In this document: in pieces, positions 49,001 through 61,000 of the stretch | How positions within the stretch are numbered: the stretch's first letter is position 1 | Layout of the letters: each line of letters starts with the position of its first letter | Origin: Telmatactis stephensoni | Lineage: Eukaryota; Cnidaria; Anthozoa; Actiniaria; Isophelliidae | Direction of reading: 5' to 3' | NCBI GenBank assembly: GCA_029948255.1 | Contig: JALIZF010001734.1 | Span: forward strand, 322,501 to 386,500 | Length of the DNA: 64,000 bases | The notes under the pieces: model-generated | What the model saw: the letters and a program-made list of their open reading frames with translations, nothing else | The model's database searches: none | What the model was told of the DNA's origin: nothing | Translations under genes and position numbers: made by a program

Positions 49001-52000
49001 AACTCTTTACGTAGTTTCTAGACATTTTTGACATTCTTTTATTTAGTTTTGGGTCATTACTTAAGTTTGGTTTGAAAAATTATATATATAAAAAACAGGA
49101 TATAGGGTACAAGTTCTCTACAAAAATCATTATAGGCAAACCTACATTGTATGTTTGTAGTTTTTTTTCCTAGAAAGGCGATAGTAATACATCTAGGGTC
49201 AAAATAAACCTTTTGGTCATGGGATGGATCTTATCGAGTTTCCTAGAACCGGCTGCGTCTCTAAAACTCAAAGAGAGACATGAAGAATTACATGAGAAGA
49301 AAATGAGAAGAATTCAGCAAACTCAATTTTTTGAGACAACTCTCCAGGCGATTATGCTCATGTGAATCACTTTCGTATGAATTGATATCAGCAATCAGAT
49401 TGTGTACTTCTGATGCTAATTAGAGTTTTAACCCTTTGAAATCATATCATGAAGGTTGTTGATTTAGATAATATCTGTGAGTTTCTAAAGACAATAATAC
49501 ATCCTTGCCAAGAATTTATTTTAGAATTTAGAATTTTTTTTGTAAAATACACTGCAGCCAGAAGGCTGAATTGCTGAATTGCCAGAAGGCTGAATTATAC
49601 ATTGATAAAATCTAAAATTTGGAGTTATTTACAATATAGAAATATGGAATTGACTAAAACGTATTGAAGATAGAATAAAAGTGTTCTTAGCTATATTTGT
49701 CTTTACATTAGGCACATCAAAAGTTCTTGAATGTCTCAGAGTACATCTGGTTGGTTTATGTAATGGCGGAAGTAAATGACGCAGTCTGTGGCTCTCAAGA
49801 TATGGGGACTTAAAATGTTGAAAATGCACCAAAGCGAGCCCACACAGGCTTCCAGTCCAACTAATACCTACAGAACTCTCTACTTTTCGCTGCTGCTACT
49901 TTTGACACTTCTTCGATATTTAACTAGAAGCACTTGATGAAACTGTCTAGAAATAAGTTCTCATCAAGTACTTTCTTACATTGTCAGTATTGATCCTTTC
50001 TTGCAAGATGCTTTCACTTCTCCATCAGGAAAAACTGAATTATCAAAGTGATGTATGTGTTGTAGTTTATTTTCCACTAGTATTAATTTTTCTGGAGGTC
50101 GTTTTACGCTTAGGTTTAGGGGTTATAATGAGGAAGCTATGTATTCAGGATCAAGTTGAAAGGAAGTGAATTGAGAATGTGAAACAATGCTCAGAAAAAC
50201 TCAAACCAGTGGAAAATTTTAAACCACAACATACGAACCACTTTATTCAAAAGATTGGGATATTCTTATTGACTAGATTTCACTGCATCCACTTTTTGTG
50301 CAACCAATAAACATTAAATTTGTAAAATTTACAAAGCAACTAAGTGTTTCGCTAAAGTTTGCTACAAATTAAGACATATGCAACACATCAAGAAACTGAC
50401 AACACCGTTTCACACACTAGTTCATAAGTGTGACTTATCAGCTCTGGTAGTGCCCGGCTTTCTTAAACGAAACAACCAAATTCGTTAATCAGATCAACTC
50501 GTTAAAGCTTACTGCTACAGTTACAGTTATAGCGTTGGTACGTTTGAGCGCGAATGACATCTCGTTGATCAAATGAACAAGGCAGTTATTTTAATATCTG
50601 ACTTATATCTGACTTAAGAGAACGAGTACAATTTCTAAATACTTTGAAATGAAAGAAATCGCTTGCTTCTTTGACCATCTAGATCAGTAGCTTTTCATTC
50701 CGTCCGATAATTCCGAATCGAGTGAATGAATGTTTGGATGATTTAGCAATAGCATCATTTGCCAACTGATAAGGATAGATCAGTTGGATGTACTATTCAA
50801 TTTTAGGGAAGAAGAACCTGTGTTTGAAGCAAATTGATTTTACTGAATTAACAAAACATATTAACTGAGCAAGAAGAAACATTTCCAGCTCATCCAGCTC
50901 ATGGTTCTAATACTACGTTCACTTTTGATTTCTACCAATTCGGAAAAAGACACATTAAATTGTTTTAAGTTGTGACAGCTAAGAGATACTGAACGAATGA
51001 CTGGAAGCTAGAAACATAATGTATTATAAACATATGTATCACATCAATAAGAGTTCACTTTTACAAAATTCGGCCATGAAGTATGCGATTCATCACTTAT
51101 GCTACGGTTGGAACGACCTGAAAAATCAGCCAAAACTATGCTTCTAACCTGATAAAAGACCAACATTTATACACGTGACGCACATGTCGTTTTATCACCA
51201 GTGGGTAACAACAAGGCTCAATACAGCATCCTTTCCTTGGAACTTAAGAGTTCACTCAGTATAGTTATGGGCATTGATATGAAATAGTTTCGTTTTGAGC
51301 CTTTGCAATCCTCATTTACAACTAGACAACTATTTACTTTGGCAAATCAAAATCAAAGTCAATTCAGAGAATCGAAGGATTATCAAGACTAGTGTCACGT
51401 TCCTTGGTTATAAAGAATACAGTCATAAAATGGATGGGCATCAATGGTTGCTTAGCCCAAACAGCAGTAAGAAGCCGCCCTTGGTACCTAAGGCAAGTTT
51501 CAACCCTCAAAAGGAAGTATAAGCAAGATTTCATTACATACTAGTAGTACCTTTGTGCGTGCAAGAGGTATACAAAGATTTATTCCCCTGGTCATCTTCA
51601 TGAATGTCCAATCTCCCACACATGTGCATAGTGGTATCTGTGACAAGAGTACGAGACCAAACAGTGAAGAGATTTCACTTTTAGTCCGGAACATAGTGTA
51701 TAACTGGCTTTGTAGCGTGTGAGCTACGGTACTAAGATATTCACGTGGTAGGATATGTAGCGGTTTCTAGTTTCGTTTCTTTTCCAAGAACTCAAGTCAA
51801 GTGATCACAAGCGAGGAAATGATACAAAGCCTGTCAATCATCGCATTCCATATATAGATAATATTTCTCTCTCCTCATGCCAACAATTATATTGCTTGGG
51901 ATCCCTGAGTTGGGGAGGACGATAAATATGGAATTTCCAATAGAAGGAAAGGACGAGATACGTGTAGCTCAAAAAATTCACGAATTTTTTTTTTTTTTTT

Positions 52001-55000
52001 GCCTTAACTGATGAAGCCTCCAGTAACTGCCTCAAGGCTATTCCAGCCATATACTGATAAAATTTCAAAAGAAGCCGGTCAAGTATAGCATTCCACATAC
52101 AGATACTCTTCGTCTCCCGGTCGGCAATTCTACTGCAAAGGATCCCTGATTGCGGGCACAACGACAACAATTTATGTATAACAGTTGAATTTCCTAAATT
52201 TTGAGTCTAATGGAAAGTGCAGACAGTTTACTGTCATCGTTGAATTATCTATGAAAGAGCCATGTGTATTTTTACCGAGATTGTTTACACAGCTTAGTAC
52301 TGTATTAAAAAGCATTTACCCAATATATAAAAAGTGTTGAACATGTACTGAAATCCATCAGTAACGAAATGTCAATGAAATATATGTACAATGTGTATAG
52401 CTATTTCAACAAACAAAAATCCCCCTTTCAAAATCATCGAACCTAGGACGCTGAGACCGAAATGACTCCTGGGTACACTAGTAATATATGGATTTTCATA
52501 TGTTTTCTCTATGAATTCACATAATCGTGTTTCTAATAGCAAAAAATGAGATGGAAGATAGCAAACATTGGACCAATTTCTAAGGAAACTAACACTACTA
52601 GTTTAGATCAACTCAGACCTATATCAGTTACAGATATAATAATGAGATTTTTTGAAAGATTAGTGATTAGTAAGGAATTAAGGAAATCTGTCCACACATA
52701 TATTCATTCCGATCAGTATGCCTATAAATATCATTGTAGTACTGAGATGGCCTTATTGCATAACCAATACACTTGGATGAAATGGCTAGATGATTCTGCA
52801 GATTTTGTAACTGGTGTTATCCTTTGATTTTTCAAAGGCTTTTGATTCAGTTTCACATCATGTTGTGGCAGAGAAGATTAAGCCAGTGCCAGGTATTTAT
52901 CCCTGTGTTATTAACTGGGTAATTAATTTTCTGAAAGATCGTATGCAAAGGGTTTGTGCAGATTATGTACCAACACCATTCTTACCAATTAATAAAGGAG
53001 TACCTCAAGGTACTGTATTGGGACCAGTCCCTTTTGCTATTATGGTTAATGATATAAAACCAGTTTCAAATGATACTTTAATGATTAAGTATGCAGACGA
53101 TATTACTTGTAGTCTGCCTGTTGCAGATGATAGTGCCTCAGGTTACTGTACATTAACTGAAGTTAATATCATTAAGAGTTGGGCTGAACAGAATTTAATG
53201 TCTCTTAATTTAAAGAAAACTAAGGAGCTTGTAATTAAGAGTGGAACTAGTAGGGAACCACCTAGCAGTGAGTGGTATTGAACAAGCATCTTCACTGAAA
53301 TTGTTGGGTGTTACTTTTCACGAAAAAGTAAATAACTGCGATGATCAGTTTGATAACCTTATGAGTAAAGCATCTAAATAGAGAATACTTCACGGAAAGT
53401 GCGCGCGTACAATTTTTATTCACGAGTTGTGAAGTATCATAAAACGAACGAGCGAGGAACGAGCGAGTGAGTTTTTATGATACAAAACAACGAGTGAATA
53501 AAAACCGTACAAAGCACTTTCCATGGTGTTTTCTGTTTATCATATGCATATCGAGATTTCTATAAATTTTAGTCATTTTGCTCTGAAAATGGTTTGCTTT
53601 TCCATGATCAAGATTTTAATTTGATTTCAAAAAGCACAAAAACCCTACAAAACAAATTTAAATTACAAACAGACGTCAAAACAAAACAAAAATAATATCT
53701 ATTTGTATCTACAGTGAATTACAGTTCAAAATTATAATAATAATAATAATGAACATTTATATAGCGCCTATCCAGAATCTGCTCTAGGCGCTTTACAAAA
53801 ACATATAACATGCATGGTAGACTGTGAGCATAGGATGGCGCCTTGGGCTGCCGCTACACAGTCTGTACCATGAAAACTAATTCTAAAATACACTACAAAT
53901 TACTGTACTACAAATTACTGTTTAAAATTACAATTAACACATAATAAAATAAAAGTTCACTTCAGCTGTTTTCAGAAGCATTCCTTCAATTACCAGTATA
54001 TGACTAGAGCAGATTTCGTATGAGTGTGAAATGGACCAGACTGTGCTGCAGCAATGTCAGAACTTTCTATGTTGTCTTTAAAAACATTTGAAATTCCTGC
54101 CATAACTGTGCCGTGACCGTGTGGTGCCATTTTCACAGTCATGCAAAATCTGCTCTAATAACACTGTCAACATGTATACATATATACTATAAGGCGGGTA
54201 TATGGTATAAATGTAGAAAAACAGATATAGTTCGCAATGGAAGAGGTCCACATAAAAACAGAGTAAGTGATCTCTGATCAAATTCTGAATTCTCCTTATA
54301 ATTATAATTATAATTATAAAATTATAATTCTTTTCTGTGTAACTCGGACTTTTTCTCATTGTTTGTTTACAAAACGAGCATTCAAAGTATTCAAAGACAA
54401 ACTTACGGTCAAATTCACGCCCGTTAAACATGCTTAGCGTTTCAAATGTCCCTCAAAACTTGAAAAAAATACCTTGAATTTGATTTATCAGTATTTTTCT
54501 CCAAGATTTTGTATAAAAGGGCTCAATTGTACCAAATTTCCATTCAGTGACTCCGAATCTGCCAGCCGTGAATCCTCCTTCGCTTTTTGCAGCACAGCAT
54601 GATTTTGAACTGATCTTTTTCCCTATAGAGCTCTTCTTCTGCATGACATCGATGACTTTTGTGCCGGTAAATAAGCTAATCTACTTGAATTTTTACTAAG
54701 TAAAGATTAAAAATTGAACTGCCAAGACTGAAAATGCTTTGATAAAAAGTGCTGACCGGAGAGGAGCCATATGCAGTTTGAAGAAAAATTTTCATCAGAA
54801 ATGAAGTCGCTTCTTTTTCATCTATTTGTGTGTATTACTTATATCCCACACTGCCTATGTTCTTTACTGTGACATACAGCAACTTCAATAAATAATCAAA
54901 TTTAAACCTGCACCTGAATTTGTTTATAGCAAAGATTTTCAAACGCTTTCCTTCCTTTTTCCAAAGCCGGAAAAACGTCAAGACCATTTCCCTACCAAGA

Positions 55001-58000
55001 AGCGGATTACATAAAACGTTCAAAATTGTGCTTACAAAGTGCTAATCTATAATATAAAAATTAATTACAGTTCCACTAAGTATCGTTTTTCCTTGGAATG
55101 ACGTCGGCGATAAAAAACGAAAACGTAATAAAACAAGTTTATATGAATACTGAAAAGGATTTTAGGAGCTGACAGTCGAATTTTGTAAGAAGAAAGTCGA
55201 TTTTTTGGTGGAATTGACGACACGTTAACAAATTGATTGGTGTGACAAAAGAGTCTGTATATATAGTGAATTGGCCAATAGTTTAGTTTCTAGGGATACA
55301 GTTTAATTTTAAGAAGAAAGTCGTTTCTGTAGGAAAGCTATAGCATATCTTAACAACATGGAGGGACAACAGGACTGATCTGATGGAGCCAGTGGCCAGC
55401 AGTTTCAGCAAGTAAACTCATGCGCAGAACCAATTAATGATTATCACATGGTTTAGTTTGCCACATAACAAGATATGGTGAAAGTTGGTTCTTATTTTCA
55501 TACTGTGGAAAGCTAATCTTTCAAACTTTTAAAATATATATTCTTCGATAATCTCTTTAAGGGTCACAAAGGTAGGGTTTTTAACTTCGCCTCCAATTTT
55601 GTTTATACACTTACGGACGATCGAAATATCAGTTTCAATCAGTTTAACATGCCCATACAAAAATGACCTGAATTACCATTTTGTCTAGTCATAGTCCTCT
55701 CCATTAACTATGGTCTAGTATAAGGTGAAGTAGGCTGGCATACACTGGATTCAATGTATAATAAAGAGCAGTGTACACTTTCTAATCAACTTGGTACGTA
55801 ACCTCACATCGAAGTCTTTCACACCTATGTTTGTCAGTTGAGCATTAGTAATCGATAGTGTATTACTGGAATGAATCTGTGTACGTTGCTGTGTGGTCTT
55901 CACTCGAGTTTATATTGCTTATAAGCTTTGAGTGTTGTTGCTTCTTACTCTAAACCTTACCAAAACGGCCGAGTTAGTAAACTAGATACAAAATGTGGTA
56001 ATTTCATACTGTTTTGGTTAAGCATCTCTTCATTTGTAGTTGAAACACCACCATGGAATTTTGTCAGTAACTGCATAAAGGACTGAAAAAAAATGAAATG
56101 AAAGTAGCAAAAAAAGATAACTTTGCCAACTATACCGTCGTTTGAAGGCCCATTACTTAGAAAGACCATTGCAGAGGCGTATCACTGGAGAACGCATAAA
56201 GAACTTCTCAAATTCAGAGCGTGGTTCTTTCCACTTAAAGTTCCAACGAACCGGAACCGATACCTTATCAAAAGACTGAACCCAGAACAAAAGGAAGTCG
56301 CTAGTTAATTTGTATTTATTGAGGAAGATGTATTGCTTCAACTAGAACCTTTCCTATCAAACATACTAATTCTTACTGTGCTCTGTATTAGGTGAAGCAG
56401 CAGTGGTTGGACTCAATATGAGGCAAGGGCAAAAGAATGTCGCTGGCGATTTGTACTTGCTCAGAATCGTCAGCGTACCGCTTCGACTAGAACCTCACAA
56501 ACGTACTGGCTCTCAATGGGCTCTTACCTTGCAAAACCTCCATTAGATGAAGCAGAAGGGAAGGAAAAAGACTGGAAAAAAGAAAAAAGACCGAAAAAGA
56601 CATTTCACTTAGGAAACGGACTGTCGCTGGTTTGTACTTGCCGAAAATGATGATAGCTTCAACTGCATGGAACCTCTTAACAACCATACAAACTCTCACT
56701 AGGCTCTTACCTTGACAAATGTAAGATTCAGTCTGAGCCAAAGGAAAAAGGATGTTGCTGGAAGTACCTCAAAAAAAAAATATACATATAACCTACAAGG
56801 CTGAATTTTGTTGCCTCAACTTTTTAGAAACGTTCTTCACTTTTGCACTTTTGTTGGGGAATTTTGCCGTCTTTCAACTGTTGCTTTTATCCTGAAACTA
56901 ACGGCCTAGTCCGCTCGCAAGGAAAGCACTGTGCCAATGCAAAACTGATGTCGATGGTCATTTCTACTTATTAGAAAGAGAGACATGCACCATCTGTTGT
57001 TCAAAAACGTACCAGTGCTCTAAACTTTTCGGTTCTAAACTTAGAAGACTTAGACCATAGTACTAAAATTTTGTGCAGAATAACCATCAATACTCACATA
57101 AACGTTCACGCTTTCAACTTTTCAGACTTGTTGCCTTCCTTCGTTAAAACCTCAAGCCTTTTACACCAACGAAACTACTTAGGCCAAACACCCTATATTA
57201 TTGCATGTTTTCCGAACAGCTTGATTTTTCTTGAAAACAGATAAATTTACGTCAGAATCAACAACTTACGACAATGCAAATAATAACTCGTAGCAAGCAT
57301 TAGGTGCTGCGTAGGTGTTTAAAGACGTAAGAAGGAATTAATGAAAATATGAACACCGTATAAAAAGTGAGTACTGCCGGCAAGACTCCAAAAGTCAGTT
57401 ATTTGTAAGTGCTCTCTTTATACGGTGTTAAATATTTTCATTCATTGCTAGCTTACCATAACGATAAACGTGCTTTTGACAGGAAAAGATCAACTCAAAA
57501 ATTATCACTGATTTGAAAATATCTTCCTGAAAAATTCAACCGTTGGCATTCAAGCGACATAACTGAAGAGATCTTTGAAAGACCTTTTTCAAGGCGCCTT
57601 TAGTACTTGAAAAACTCGTGACTTAATCTCTAGCTACTAATTTGTGCATTGTAAAACATTAAAGCACACTTTCAGTGCACAACTAGATTTCTTGTGTTCT
57701 TAAATTGGGGAAAAATACTAAGAAGTAAATGTAGGAACAAAAAAAGGCAATATGTGACTCAATAATAAATATATAAGATGATAGTCACAGTTTCATCTCG
57801 GTATCAAAATACTTCATGAAAACAAACTAAATCAGTGATCTCAGATGTCACAGCTCTCAAAGGGTTTGATCTTGAGATATGTCTTATCTTACCTTATTTC
57901 CTACAGAATAGAAATAATATAAATGAAGTGCTGTTTGGTATGCATATGCATATAAGTTTATAAATGTACGTGTTCTTAAAACGCTTTTGGAAGCAATTCC

Positions 58001-61000
58001 TTTAAATACACAGACTTTGATAGAGAGAAAGTGAACTATTCTTTTGTAGCTGGTTCCTCTCAAATCTACCAAATTGGCTTCATAATTTGGTGAATCATAG
58101 TTGAGTATGAAAATTTTCCTGAATTTGTTCACAAATAGTCTGATAGTAAAGGAAAGGAAAGGAAAGGAACAGATAGCATGGAACATCTTTCACCAGAACT
58201 GCACAGTTCAGAAGCCTTGTAAAAGATCTTCTCTAATACCTATAACATCTTCAATGCTCAACTGACCAACACACCTTTCACCAGAACTTTGAAGTTCAAA
58301 CCCTGTAAAACACGACATTGTATCAGATCCACTCTCTCTCTCTTGTTCTTATCATTATATTTTGTATTGTTAAGTATAAACTCAAACAGATTCACTAGCA
58401 ATTTGTTTTTACCTAGACTAAATTTGAAGTTTGAAGCCAAGCAACTGAAATGATGAAGTCGATGGAACAAGACTTTATTAAAAAATGTCCATGGCTAGAA
58501 AGGAGAAGCATGGTTGGTTTGAAGTTACTGAAGTTTTTAAAATGTTAAGATGTAAAGTGAATGCCAACTGTTAAAAAAAGAATATGCGTTGGGTCACTTT
58601 AATTCTATATTTTCTATAGGATAGGTAGCCGGTCATGTTAGATAAAAAGCTTGGTGAAATGGTAGGATTAAAAACAGACTAGTCCAAGTAAATATTGATC
58701 CTCCCCTAACCCTCTCATGAAATCAAGAAAACTTCCTTGATCTCGCCAACAAAGACATACTAAGAAGTGATATAATGTCAAAACCAACTATTGAAGTTCA
58801 GTGTATAGTAAAAACACTTTCATGCTTTAGTTCGCTTTAGACTTCATTCTTAGTGCACAAGACTGCCACGAAACCTTACGCCATGATAAAGGTGCATTAA
58901 ATTTGTCAAAGCAACCCATTCCAGAACTAAACATTTATTACAACTGTGTCTTTCAACACAGCTAGCTTTCAGATTCGATCAAAGAGCTTTAACTGGCAAT
59001 GACCCCAATTAAACTATCAATTTTCAAACCCAAACCATCGTTTGTACACTGATCCAAGAGGAAGAAATTCAGTGCAAGAGGATTTCTTAGAAGTCCGCAC
59101 AGCTGGAGCAAAATAAATTGGACTCGATTCCCACTAAAACTTGGACTCAACACTTAGATAACAAAAACAATCCAGCAGGTCTTCTGAATAAAATTTGCCA
59201 AGTCTTACTTTATATATATGAGAATATGTCTAACTACACCGAATCAAATGATTTGGTAAAAAGAGGACCACCACTCCAAAACCATTTCTTCTACTATCAA
59301 CAAGATTGCTGTACTAAGGACCTGTTGTATTTGTATGCAAAATAAAGCCATCCGGTGAATCTAAGATATTGAGGCTAGTACATATTACACGGATAAAGGT
59401 TTGAAAAGTTTTGCATGGAAAACGTAAAGTATAAAGGCCAGATGGCAAGGTGTTCCCTTTCAATGTTAGCCATTCACAAAGTGACTAATCATTGCATTCA
59501 AAACAGGCTATAACACAGAGTGTGGCGTGATTTGCTAGGAAAATATCCAAAGTTTTACTGAGACAGATTTAAACCATGACACCATCAGTTGGCGAAACGC
59601 TTGCTTATACGGCATGATCCATTTACAAACTGTAAAGTCATTAAATTTTATATGAAGAACTTGGGATAAGGTTTCCCACTTTAACTGGTCTACTACATTT
59701 ACGTACTCTTTCTAAAGCAGTTTTGGCTAGAATCATTCAGTTGGCAGGAAACTCTGAATTATGTATCATAAACGTGACTAAAAAACTGCAAGAAATAGTG
59801 GTATTTCACAAAATACGATCTCTTCTTTGCTAGTTAGAAAGCCATGATTTATTTGAACTGTTTTAGATGACACACCATCATCTGGAAGATGAAAAATAAA
59901 CAAATGTGCTTCAGAGGGATGGATCATTTACAAATCCTACAGAAAAGCCAAACATTCACGAAGCAAAACTCAATTTAAAATGTTTACAAGACATTCATTT
60001 ATCTTGACACTTTAAAAGACAAAGCAATTTTAGTTTTAGAATTATCATGGAATTGTTTCCAGCTTTGTTTCTCCAAATGCACTCAAAACGAATATAAACT
60101 TTAGTCAGTTCTCCAAATTCATTCAAACAACAGTTTCCCCAAAACACAAGCGGAATCATAGGACACTGACAAGTTGGCTATAATGTAACTGAAGTGGAAC
60201 TTTCGTATTCTATCTTCAAAGCCTTGCAAATCTAGAAAAAAAAAACATTTGAAAGTCTTTCTCGGGCAAAGCATAACCGGAAAAGGTTCAATGTCTACAA
60301 ACCTCAGCTAAGAGGGTTTTGGTGCACTGTGCAGGTCTGATAAGTAGAGTAAACGGATTTGAAACTGGAAATGCTTAAAACCAGATAAACCTTAACTTAA
60401 GAGCAATGAAGCAAAGTTTCCTTTTGAAAGAAGCAGCGAAAGAGAACTGAACTAAGAGTTTAATAAGCAAAGCTGAAGGAGTTCAGCAGAAAGGTGGCGT
60501 ATGCATGTAGTACATGGTTCTAAGCTCTTGAGAGACAAGATCAGTGTCAAATCTTTACATATACATCAATTTGAGGAAAAAAGAAGTTCCTATTCTTATG
60601 GGCAGGGGTGCAGTAGAATAGTATAAAAGAGAATAACGATGATACATGTTAACATTGTTGATAACAGTAGAACAGGGTTTGTCCAAATGACTCTGATACT
60701 GGGACTTTTCAGGTTAATAATCCAAAGTTACAAAGTTTTATATCATGATACCAAGATATTAAGATACATTATAAATAAATGAAATAACAAATTTCTTGTT
60801 TTAATATTAAATTATAGCTAGACAGAAGGTAGAAGCTGGATATATTTATTGATCACCTTGGGAGCAGAGATTGGAGTGTTTATCTGTTTGAAAGTGCACA
60901 GTGACACGTTCAAACTATATGTCCCTGTACAAAAGTTTTGATGATACCCTTTGCATATCAATTTGGACATTACCTAACTGGTAATATCAAAAACTGAAAG

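Noticed and set aside
49629..52170. Assorted 60-110 codon frames in the helicase intron
   Set aside because: They lack recognisable motifs, and several lie in a poly-T or duplicated region.
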